From Pseudomonadota bacterium (lineage in GTDB: Bacteria > Bdellovibrionota > Bdellovibrionia > Bdellovibrionales > JAEYZS01), in assembly GCA_023427925.1 (NCBI GenBank), contig JAEYZS010000218.1:1-8571 (forward strand): a stretch of DNA of 8,571 bases, read 5' to 3'. Positions 1-4,829 of this stretch are shown here, piece by piece. The translations under genes and the position numbers were made by a program. The notes beneath the pieces were generated by a model, which ran no database searches, was not told where the DNA came from, and worked only from the letters and a program-made list of their open reading frames with translations. Each line of letters opens with the position of its first letter. Position 1 is the first letter of the stretch.

Positions 1-734
1 GAGTGGGAGTGACCGGGCCGCCAGGTGCGGGTAAATCCACGTTGATTTCAGAGATGATACAACATTTTAGCAACAATGGACTAAAAGTCGGCGTACTCGC
101 AGTCGATCCCAGCAGTCCTTTTTCCCATGGAGCTTTACTTGGCGATCGCATCCGATATCACGAGGCACTCGCAAATAAGAACGTGTTCGTAAGATCGATT
201 GGATCCAGAGGAAGCCCCGGCGGTTTAAGTGCCTCATCATATTTGATGTTAAGAGCATTCGATCTTTTTGAATTTGATATTGTACTTATCGAAACAGTCG
301 GAGTCGGGCAAACCGAGCTTGAAATTATGAACGTGGCGGATATCACTACGGTTGTACTCGTGCCAGAAAGTGGTGATGGAATTCAAATGATGAAAGCGGG
401 GCTAATGGAAATTGCTAATGTCTTTGTGGTGAACAAATCTGATCGCCCAGGAGCTGATAGTCTTCGAGAAGAACTCAGACAAGAAATGCACTTTCAAGAG
501 AGAGATGACGAAGTTGAAATTTTCTCTACAATTGCCATCAAGAAACAAGGCGTTGAGGAGCTCTGCAATTACTTGATGATTAACCTAAGAAACGAAGAGC
601 TAAAATTGAAACGCTTCTCTCCCGAAAAGCTAAGAGCGGAAGCAAAGTCCCTTCTGCGATCGAGCTTCGAGCGAAAAATTTCTTCTAAAATAAAAAAAGT
701 TAAAAAAGCATCAGACTTAATCGATATTCTGTAA
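1..734 (+). CDS. meaB: MeaB/ArgK-family G3E-type P-loop GTPase, 5' partial
   Basis: Chaperone GTPase of the MeaB/ArgK (formerly LAO/AO transport ATPase) family. Known members guard or load adenosylcobalamin mutases such as methylmalonyl-CoA mutase in the cytoplasm. Visible in the sequence: P-loop GPPGAGKS (residues 5-12, counting from the codon at 3), the family block DPSSPFSHGALLGDR (35-49), GSRGSPGG (67-74), the Walker B/switch segment IETVGVGQTE (96-105) and the guanine-specificity motif NKSD (144-147). The reading frame is open to the window edge. Family members normally have about 50-80 residues before the P-loop, so the GTG at 3 is almost certainly internal and the true start lies upstream. 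The C-terminus is lysine-rich and ends at TAA 732-734, 2 bp from the convergent PilZ gene stop. The family is clear; the mutase partner cannot be seen here, so the symbol is family-level. Confidence 0.9.
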   Translation, partial: VGVTGPPGAGKSTLISEMIQHFSNNGLKVGVLAVDPSSPFSHGALLGDRIRYHEALANKNVFVRSIGSRGSPGGLSASSYLMLRAFDLFEFDIVLIETVGVGQTELEIMNVADITTVVLVPESGDGIQMMKAGLMEIANVFVVNKSDRPGADSLREELRQEMHFQERDDEVEIFSTIAIKKQGVEELCNYLMINLRNEELKLKRFSPEKLRAEAKSLLRSSFERKISSKIKKVKKASDLIDIL

Positions 735-736
735 TT

Positions 737-1438
737 TTATCTAGAACCGATCTTAAACTTAGAGAACATATCTCTATGAATTTCCATGACAGTGGTGATG
801 ACCTCTTGTTGCTCACTCGGTGATATATTGGTGAACTCAACGCCTATTTTTTTAAGTCCACTCCCTTGAGATCCTACATTGATAACGTGTCGAACAATTG
901 CCGTAAAACGTTTTTTAAATTTTCCGCCGATCTCAAGCTCACACTCTAGATTTTGATTTTGTTTGAGTTTGAAATCTAAGTGAGCGGGAATTTCAAATGA
1001 AAATCCTCCGCCACTGAGGTCAAATAATACAAATCTTTGAGTGGACTTCACATCATCAACGGACAGCAGGTGAATTCTTGCCATGTAGTCCAAGGGAATT
1101 TGAACTCTGAAAGAATTTCGTCTTTGAAGTTTAAAAAGAGGTGGCTCTAAATTCATCAGATAATGTCCGCTGAAGTCATGTGGTTCAAAAGTCGTCTTCA
1201 TAAAATATTTTTCTTGTCCAATTTGAAAAGTAACAATGACTTCTTTTCCGATAGGAAGGTGGCCTTGAGATATAACCACCATGTTTGAATCTTTAATGTG
1301 ATTTGAAACCATGGTAACAATTTTTTTTCCTGGCAACTGACATTCAAATTTAGATTTGGTTTGAGTCAGTAGAAGAAAGGCGCGCTCGCGTTCCTTTCTG
1401 GTTCCTACTTTTTGGAAAAAAGACTGAGATTGTTCCAT
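737..1438 (-). CDS. PilZ-domain protein, YcgR-like (c-di-GMP receptor)
   Basis: Probable cytoplasmic c-di-GMP-binding protein of 233 residues. The C-terminal half is a PilZ domain with the RxxxR ligand motif (R107-NSF-R111) and the DxSxxG motif (D140-L-S142-GG-G145), so both binding motifs are intact. Residues ~25-100 form a beta-rich N-terminal domain like the YcgR/PilZN flagellar-brake module (strands around IVTMVSNHI, EVIVTFQIG and YFMKTTFE). In YcgR proteins c-di-GMP binding slows or biases the flagellar motor; that role is inferred here from architecture and from lying about 1.3 kb from the flagellins. The ATG at 1436-1438 has no convincing Shine-Dalgarno sequence, and no better in-frame start exists before residue 43. 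It lies 71 bp downstream of the HNH gene on the same strand, so it may be co-transcribed or use its own promoter (see 1447-1474). Confidence 0.85.
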   Translation of the reverse strand: MEQSQSFFQKVGTRKERERAFLLLTQTKSKFECQLPGKKIVTMVSNHIKDSNMVVISQGHLPIGKEVIVTFQIGQEKYFMKTTFEPHDFSGHYLMNLEPPLFKLQRRNSFRVQIPLDYMARIHLLSVDDVKSTQRFVLFDLSGGGFSFEIPAHLDFKLKQNQNLECELEIGGKFKKRFTAIVRHVINVGSQGSGLKKIGVEFTNISPSEQQEVITTVMEIHRDMFSKFKIGSR

Positions 1439-1446
1439 CAGTAATA

Positions 1447-1474
1447 TTTTCGGTATCTTACGTCTAATTTTTTA
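1447..1474 (-). promoter_or_regulatory. Possible sigma-28-like promoter for the PilZ gene
   Basis: Read on the minus strand: TAAA (1474-1471), 16 nt, then ACCGAAAA (1454-1447), compared with the sigma-28 pattern TAAA-N15-GCCGATAA. The spacing is one base long and the -10 is imperfect. Transcription would begin only a few bases before the ATG at 1438, giving an essentially leaderless message. This would fit the missing Shine-Dalgarno sequence. Weak on its own. Confidence 0.25.
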
Positions 1475-1480
1475 CGTCTA
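1458..1480. repeat. 9-bp direct repeat TTACGTCTA x2, 14-bp period
   Basis: TTACGTCTA occurs at 1458-1466 and 1472-1480 in the short gap between the PilZ and HNH genes, overlapping the possible PilZ promoter. Tandem sites of this size are typical of regulator binding, but no regulator is identifiable. Confidence 0.5.
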
Positions 1481-1509
1481 GTCGAGGTGAAAGTGAGCAA
1501 AACTTACAG

Positions 1510-2010
1510 CTATGACTCGTAATTAAGGTACACGAACCAGTCCTCGGGAGCATTGTTTTCGTTCACCTCAAATTTGATGGCAGGAAGCCATTTGGGTTCT
1601 TCTGGTTTGCGAAGTAAGGGCATATTTGCTTGTTCCGGAGTTTTGTTACCTTTTTTCTGATTACAGTCTCGACAGGCTGTTACAATGTTCGTCCAGATTT
1701 TTAATCCACCTTGAGCTACGGGTCGGACATGGTCCAAAGTCAGTTCTCGAGTAGGGAATCTGTCGATACAATACTGACAGGTGTAATCGTCTCGAATATA
1801 GATATTTTCACGGCAGAATCTAATTTTTGTTGATTCCTTGGATCTGACATACTTTTTTAAACGAATAACACTGGGTAGTGGGAATTTCTCACGAATACTT
1901 CTTGCGAATAATTGGTGGTGAGCAAGAACTTCTACTTTATCTTGAAACCACAATATAAGAGCTTTTTGCCAATTGACGAGTTTTAGAGGTTCATAGCTTG
2001 AGTTCAGCAT
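1510..2010 (-). CDS. HNH endonuclease family protein
   Basis: A 166-residue protein with an HNH nuclease fold. It has two zinc-type CxxC pairs (C78-QY-C81 and C113-RD-C116), the catalytic-type DHVRP (D93-H94), a conserved N108 in WTNIV, and CRDCNQKKGNKTP closing the motif. The N-terminal ~65 residues (LNSSYEPLKLVNWQKALIL) match the conserved leader of a chromosomal HNH family found widely in bacteria, whose cellular substrate is not established. It may be a stand-alone DNA nuclease. No methylase or restriction partner is nearby. An in-frame TTG at 2013 precedes the ATG at 2010-2008. I chose the ATG because it overlaps the TGA of the upstream gene (TGATG), the usual arrangement for translational coupling. 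It ends with TAG at 1512-1510. Confidence 0.85.
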   Translation of the reverse strand: MLNSSYEPLKLVNWQKALILWFQDKVEVLAHHQLFARSIREKFPLPSVIRLKKYVRSKESTKIRFCRENIYIRDDYTCQYCIDRFPTRELTLDHVRPVAQGGLKIWTNIVTACRDCNQKKGNKTPEQANMPLLRKPEEPKWLPAIKFEVNENNAPEDWFVYLNYES

Positions 2011-2243
2011 CAAGGCTTTGACAGTTGTCTCGTTGAAGGCGACACCCCCTGGGTTGTTGTCACGTTTAGATCAAACATCCTTATATAATGATATGTAGTT
2101 ATTAGAGCGTTATCAATCCAAAACTGCTTTGGATCAAGACCTAGCTCGGTAAGTTGATTTTGAACGACTTCTTTATATATAGATACAGAAGGGGCGAGTA
2201 CCTCCTGGATTTCTTCAGAAATCTTTTTCTCATAATGAGACAT
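2010..2243 (-). CDS. Small conserved-looking protein of unknown function, coupled to HNH gene
   Basis: I do not recognise this 77-residue protein. It begins MSHYEKKISEEIQEVL and is predicted mostly helical, with no signal peptide, membrane segment or metal motif. The middle contains KQFWIDNALITTYHYI. Evidence that it is real: its TGA overlaps the HNH ATG (TGATG), and the ATG at 2243-2241 follows an AGAGGA Shine-Dalgarno-like sequence about 12 nt upstream. A further in-frame ATG at 2276 would give 88 residues, but it would sit almost on the predicted transcription start and has a poor ribosome site, so I prefer 2243. A partner or regulator of the HNH protein is possible, but there is no direct evidence. 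Confidence 0.55.
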   Translation of the reverse strand: MSHYEKKISEEIQEVLAPSVSIYKEVVQNQLTELGLDPKQFWIDNALITTYHYIRMFDLNVTTTQGVSPSTRQLSKP

Positions 2244-2285
2244 ACACTTACCAATTCCTCTAAAATAACTAATCATTCTCGCAAC

Positions 2286-2313
2286 ATAATATTTTTCGGA
2301 TTATTTATTTGAA
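2286..2313 (-). promoter_or_regulatory. Possible sigma-70 promoter for the small ORF-HNH operon
   Basis: On the minus strand: TTCAAA as a -35 (4 of 6 consensus positions), a 16-bp spacer, then TATTAT as a -10 (2291-2286) in an AT-rich stretch. Transcription would start near 2279, which favours translation from ATG 2243. Confidence 0.35.
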
Positions 2314-2480
2314 TTCTTAAAAGTTTTGAAAAATGTAAAAAAATTTTTCGACCTCAGTTTTAACGTTTCAAAATGAGAAATCATATCTAGGTGATACATA
2401 TTCGCAGAAATATTGAATCATACTGGATCAAAGTCCGAAGTTCAGTTGTCCATCTTCACCACATAATTCCGCGGTTACTA

Positions 2481-2490
2481 GACCATGGTC
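2481..2490. promoter_or_regulatory. Candidate operator: GACCATGGTC palindrome upstream of flagellin 1
   Basis: A perfect 10-bp palindrome directly adjoining the -35 element. A near copy (GACCAAGGTC, 2504-2513) lies 23 bp further on, in the promoter spacer and overlapping the -10. The identical GACCATGGTC lies upstream of flagellin 2 (4768-4777), which suggests a shared DNA-binding protein or promoter-class signature. Confidence 0.5.
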
Positions 2491-2491
2491 C

Positions 2492-2518
2492 TAAAGTTTT
2501 CTAGACCAAGGTCGATAA
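2492..2518 (+). promoter_or_regulatory. Sigma-28 (FliA) flagellin promoter
   Basis: TAAAGTTT (2492-2499), 11 nt, GTCGATAA (2511-2518). This matches the enterobacterial FliA consensus TAAAGTTT-N11-GCCGATAA at all but one position. Flagellin genes are classic late-class FliA targets. Transcription is predicted to start about 7 nt downstream, near 2525, giving a leader of about 198 nt. Confidence 0.85.
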
Positions 2519-2524
2519 GTTTCA

Positions 2525-2543
2525 TGTTAAACAAGTTGGAGCC
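2525..2543 (+). repeat. 19-nt inverted repeat, copy A (flagellin 1 mRNA 5' end)
   Basis: TGTTAAACAAGTTGGAGCC, the exact reverse complement of 4918-4936 in the flagellin 2 leader. It begins at the predicted transcription start of flagellin 1. Confidence 0.9.
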
Positions 2544-2722
2544 TGCCTCTAACAGTAAGCGAAAGGGGACAATCACCCCCTGACGCTGAAACCAGAGATC
2601 TCCAACAAGAAAGTAAATATAAACAACGCCATTCGCTCGGAACGTCGGTTGATAAGAGTGATAACAGCAATGATATCAATCCGTGCCTAGCCTCTGGCCA
2701 ACAGAACGTTGGAGGTATCTAT
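2525..2722 (+). promoter_or_regulatory. Structured 5' leader of flagellin 1 mRNA with sequestered ribosome site
   Basis: Base pairing seen by eye: P1 GTTGGAG (2535-2541) with CTCCAAC (2600-2606); P2 CTCT (2547-2550) with AGAG (2594-2597); P3 AGCG/CGCT (2558-2561/2584-2587) stacked on AGGGG/CCCCT (2564-2568/2577-2581). A downstream stem pairs CGGTTGATA (2646-2654) with TATCAAtCCG (2674-2683, one bulge). Just before the gene, CCAAC (2698-2702) pairs with GTTGG (2708-2712), covering part of the Shine-Dalgarno GGAGG (2711-2715). The Shine-Dalgarno sequence lies inside a second GTTGGAG (2708-2714), so CTCCAAC at 2600 could pair with either copy. This resembles an anti-SD/anti-anti-SD switch. No known riboswitch class recognised. 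Confidence 0.55.
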
Positions 2723-3550
2723 ATGGGCTTAAGAATTAATACAAACTTAGCCTCAATTAATGCTCAAAGACAATTGGGCAAACAACAAGTCCGCGGACAA
2801 CATGCTCTTGCGGCTTTATCTTCAGGATCAAGAATTGTTAACGCATCAGATGATGCTGCGGGATTAGCAATTTCTGAAAACCTAAAATCACAGACTCGTG
2901 GTTTAGCTGTTGCTAGAAACAACGCCTTTAACGCTGGATCTATGATCCAAGTGTCTGAAGGTGGTCTAAACGAGATCAGTAACATTCTTACTCGTTTAAG
3001 AGAATTGGGAGTTCAATCCGCTTCAGATAACGTATCTGATACTGAACGTGGGTTCCTAGATCTCGAAGCACAGCAATTGATCTCTGAAGCAGATAGAATT
3101 GCCAAGACTACAAGATTTGGTAACAAACAACTATTAGATGGAACAGAATCTGATATGGAATTCCATGTCGGTCCATTCGCTGGAGATGAAAACATCATAC
3201 GTTATAATCTAAAAGCTGATGCTACAGCTGACGGTTTAGGATTTGATGGTGTGTCTGTTGCAGATAAAGGCGACGCACGGGATACTCTCGAAGTCATCGA
3301 CGAAGCCATGGTTAAACTCAGTGGTATGCGCGCAGACTTCGGTTCTGTACAGAGTAGATTAAATGCGACAACGTCCAACTTAGATATTCAATATGAAAAT
3401 TTAAGTGCTGCGAATTCTCGTCTCCGAGATGCCGACGTTGCTTACGAATCGGCTGAGCTTGCAGCTTCGCAAGTCTTACAACAAGCTTCTATCGGAGTAT
3501 TGGCTGCGGCCAACCAACAGGGTGCAAACGCTCTGAGACTCCTTGCTTAA
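2723..3550 (+). CDS. fliC: Flagellin 1 (FliC family, D0/D1 only)
   Basis: Filament subunit exported through the flagellar type III apparatus. The 275 residues hold the N-terminal D0/D1 signature (LRINTNLASINAQ, SSGSRIVNASDDAAGLAISE and the RLRELGVQSAS helix) and the C-terminal D1/D0 signature (NLSAANSRLRDADVAYESAELAASQVLQQA, ending ALRLLA). The central variable D2/D3 region is absent, as in Bdellovibrio and Bacillus-type short flagellins. The ATG at 2723 has GGAGG 7 nt upstream. Odd point: the usual RNANDG(I/M) segment reads RNNAFNAGSM here, a change in a normally near-invariant D1 helix that flagellin 2 keeps. The two paralogues share an almost identical first 45 nt but diverge afterwards. 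It has its own sigma-28 promoter, long leader and terminator, so it is probably monocistronic. Numbering among multiple fliC genes cannot be assigned from the window. Confidence 0.95.
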   Translation: MGLRINTNLASINAQRQLGKQQVRGQHALAALSSGSRIVNASDDAAGLAISENLKSQTRGLAVARNNAFNAGSMIQVSEGGLNEISNILTRLRELGVQSASDNVSDTERGFLDLEAQQLISEADRIAKTTRFGNKQLLDGTESDMEFHVGPFAGDENIIRYNLKADATADGLGFDGVSVADKGDARDTLEVIDEAMVKLSGMRADFGSVQSRLNATTSNLDIQYENLSAANSRLRDADVAYESAELAASQVLQQASIGVLAAANQQGANALRLLA

Positions 3551-3599
3551 TAAACAAATAAAATAGTTTATACATTTTAAGATTTTACAAGTGTGTTGA

Positions 3600-3625
3600 A
3601 AGTCAGGTTCGAAAGGACCTGGCTT
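3600..3625 (+). other. Hairpin in the 3' UTR of flagellin 1
   Basis: AAGTCAGGT (3600-3608) pairs with ACCTGGCTT (3617-3625), 9 bp with one G-U, 8-nt loop. It has no U-tract, so it probably stabilises the mRNA 3' end ahead of the true terminator. Confidence 0.5.
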
Positions 3626-3636
3626 GTCTTAAGCCC

Positions 3637-3674
3637 GCCATGGGGGGTCTCACCGGCTCCCCATGGCCTTTTTT
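3637..3674 (+). terminator. Rho-independent terminator of flagellin 1
   Basis: Perfect 9-bp GC-rich stem GCCATGGGG (3637-3645) with CCCCATGGC (3659-3667), 13-nt loop, followed by C and a run of six T (3669-3674). Confidence 0.9.
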
Positions 3675-3722
3675 ATTCCTCGAACTGTTTCCTCGGGTTG
3701 TTTGATCCGAAGTCTCGTTTGA

Positions 3723-3849
3723 GATTTTGATTAAGGTATTCCTCACTCCGGGATACGGCCTCCAGCCTTCACCTCAAAATTTTGAGTACAAAATTTTGCT
3801 GCATCCTGCAGGCGGTAAATCCCTCCGGAGAAATACCTTAATCAAAATC
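3723..3849. repeat. 127-bp palindromic element with 18-bp perfect terminal inverted repeats
   Basis: GATTTTGATTAAGGTATT (3723-3740) is the exact reverse complement of 3832-3849. Further inward pairings keep the symmetry: CTCCGG (3746-3751) with CCGGAG (3825-3830), and GCCTcCAG (3758-3765) with CTGcAGGC (3806-3813, one mismatch). A perfect 14-bp palindrome CTCAAAATTTTGAG (3773-3786) and a second CAAAATTTTG (3789-3798) sit at the tip. As RNA or single-stranded DNA it would fold into one long rod from either strand. It lacks room for a protein. It could be a REP/MITE-like repeat, a structured RNA or a bidirectional transcription barrier. Confidence 0.75.
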
Positions 3850-3932
3850 CCATTGCCATGCTCGGTATTTCCGGACTGAAAAGCTATTCTCCAACTTTTT
3901 GGCAGAGTAAAGCCCGCTAACGAACACCCTCG
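3850..3932. other. Remainder of the flagellin 1 / ArsC-like intergenic region
   Basis: No gene seen. A small inverted repeat TAACGA (3918-3923)/TCGTTA (3930-3935) overlaps the ArsC-like stop codon but has no following U-run on the minus strand, so it is at best a poor terminator. CTCCAAC also occurs at 3889-3895. Confidence 0.4.
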
Positions 3933-4292
3933 TTAAATCAGTGTCTTAAGAACGTCTTCTTTAAACCCAACAGTCCCGCCAGATTTAGTGAGAATAAAAG
4001 GTCGTTTGATGAGTTTACCGTTTTTAGAAAGAAGTGATAGAGCTTCTTCCTCAGTCATTCCGGATTTGATTTTGTCAGAGATTTTTAGTTCTCTGTATTG
4101 TACGCCTGAAGTGTTAAAGAGATTTTTAAATGTTCCACCGGCATTTTTTAGGTATTTGAGCATTTGCTTGAGCTCGGATGTAGTCGGAGGCTGATCTACT
4201 ATAGGAATTCTTTCGTATTTTACTTTTTTTGCATCTAAATACTTAATAGCTTTCTGACAAGTGCTACAAGCCTTGTACTCATAAACTTTCAT
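3933..4292 (-). CDS. ArsC/Spx-family thioredoxin-fold protein
   Basis: A 119-residue cytoplasmic protein of the ArsC/Spx/YffB family. It has the N-terminal CxxC active-site loop in KACSTCQKA (C9, C12), a helix KAIKYLDAKKVKYE, and the conserved arginine-proline turn KRPFIL (R97-P98) near the C-terminus. Family members are glutathione/thioredoxin-linked arsenate reductases, RNA polymerase-binding stress regulators (Spx, MgsR) or uncharacterised (YffB). The CxxC pair fits the Spx/MgsR side as well as ArsC, and the sequence alone does not decide. No arsenic genes are nearby. The ATG at 4292-4290 follows GAGGA closely and overlaps the TAA of the upstream gene (TAATG), so the two are translationally coupled. 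It reads against the two flagellins flanking it. Confidence 0.85.
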   Translation of the reverse strand: MKVYEYKACSTCQKAIKYLDAKKVKYERIPIVDQPPTTSELKQMLKYLKNAGGTFKNLFNTSGVQYRELKISDKIKSGMTEEEALSLLSKNGKLIKRPFILTKSGGTVGFKEDVLKTLI

Positions 4293-4576
4293 TATTCCTC
4301 ACAGTCTCTTTGTTGAAAATTGAGGTTAGCATCGTAAGATGCGCAATATACCTGATCAACACAGTTTTGGGTTTTATCCTTGTTTTTCGTTTTATAGACC
4401 ACAAGATAGTTAAAATGAGTGGCATATTTACCTCTGCCTGTGAGCAGAGGCTGAATTTCAATAATTTTTCCTTGGCCACTATTATAAGATCTTTCAATCA
4501 ACATCTCACACTCAAGAGGCGACTTAACACCACTAGTAGAAAAAGCTAAGGATATCGCTAACAATAAGCTCCACAT
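4292..4576 (-). CDS. Small exported cysteine-containing protein, unknown function
   Basis: I do not recognise this family. The 94-residue product starts MWSLLLAISLAFSTSG, a short signal peptide-like hydrophobic run, with likely cleavage around residues 14-18. The mature part has four cysteines (in LECEM, QNCVDQVYCAS and RDCEE), which could form two disulfides in the periplasm, and a beta-rich middle (YLVVYKTK). I chose the ATG at 4576-4574 because a GGGAG Shine-Dalgarno sequence lies about 5 nt upstream. A TTG at 4588 would add four residues but has no ribosome site. Its TAA overlaps the ArsC-like ATG by one base. A good sigma-70 promoter lies upstream at 4604-4632. Joint expression with a redox-fold protein hints at a thiol or stress theme, which is only inference. 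Confidence 0.7.
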   Translation of the reverse strand: MWSLLLAISLAFSTSGVKSPLECEMLIERSYNSGQGKIIEIQPLLTGRGKYATHFNYLVVYKTKNKDKTQNCVDQVYCASYDANLNFQQRDCEE

Positions 4577-4603
4577 AAAGACTCCCAAATTTCCCCGGAT
4601 AAT

Positions 4604-4632
4604 TTTATAAGTTACCTATATATATTGATCAA
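4604..4632 (-). promoter_or_regulatory. Sigma-70 promoter of the exported protein-ArsC-like operon
   Basis: On the minus strand: TTGATC (4632-4627), exactly 17 bp, TATAAA (4609-4604). Start predicted near 4597, about 20 nt before the ATG at 4576. It is divergent from the flagellin 2 control region. Confidence 0.65.
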
Positions 4633-4796
4633 GGATGTTGCCTTTTTTTCACACTTGCCAAGGTCTTAGGCATTAGGTCTGTACAGACTTTTTGTCATCT
4701 CGACCAATTACCGTCGAAAACCCTCGACTTAGGCTTAATTTTCCATACGAAGGTCTAGTTGTTTGTAGACCATGGTCTAGTTTTGCTGGATCGAGC
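4633..4796. other. Non-coding region between divergent promoters, rich in GGTCT/AGACC
   Basis: No gene seen. It contains GGTCT at 4662 and 4676 (the latter inside the palindrome GTCTGTACAGAC, 4677-4688), GGTCT at 4752, AGACC at 4767 and GGTCT at 4774. TCGAC/GTCGA words also recur between 4699 and 4727. This looks like an operator-dense region for flagellin 2 or the divergent operon. Confidence 0.5.
4766..4779. promoter_or_regulatory. Candidate operator: TAGACCATGGTCTA palindrome upstream of flagellin 2
   Basis: A perfect 14-bp palindrome whose 10-bp core GACCATGGTC is identical to the one upstream of flagellin 1 (2481-2490). A further half-site GGTCTA (4752-4757) lies 8 bp to the left, so the region offers two overlapping inverted repeats. 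Confidence 0.55.
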
Positions 4797-4823
4797 TTTA
4801 GTCCAGCCAGACCTGGCCGAAAT
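4797..4823 (+). promoter_or_regulatory. Probable sigma-28 promoter of flagellin 2
   Basis: TTTAGTCC (4797-4804), 11 nt, GCCGAAAT (4816-4823). The -10 matches GCCGATAA at 6 of 8 positions; the -35 is weak. The call is supported by alignment with the flagellin 1 promoter: AGACC falls at the same place in both spacers and GTT follows both -10 elements. Start predicted near 4830, leader about 205 nt. Confidence 0.5.
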
Positions 4824-4829
4824 GTTACT

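Larger units (their letters stand above)
2314..2524. other. Non-coding region upstream of flagellin 1
   Basis: No credible gene. The left part (to ~2370) is A/T-rich. The right part holds the GACCATGGTC palindrome (2481-2490) and the sigma-28 promoter (2492-2518). I see nothing definable between about 2370 and 2478. Confidence 0.6.

Noticed and set aside
3..734. GTG at 3 as the true start of the MeaB-like gene
   Set aside because: It lies four codons before the P-loop, whereas the family has an N-terminal helical region first; the frame is simply cut by the window edge.
2553..2590. Resemblance of the GCGAAAGGGGA... leader segment to a c-di-GMP (GEMM) riboswitch
   Set aside because: The GNA tetraloop/receptor and second-helix conserved bases are not present; only a short purine-rich stretch matches. 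It remains an unclassified structured leader.
3988..4194. Plus-strand open frame of 68 codons opposite the ArsC-like gene
   Set aside because: Antisense shadow of a clear protein family, no ribosome site.
4310..4549. Plus-strand open frame of 79 codons with a hydrophobic start, opposite the exported-protein gene
   Set aside because: The minus-strand gene has a promoter, ribosome site, signal peptide and stop-start coupling; the plus-strand frame has none of these.
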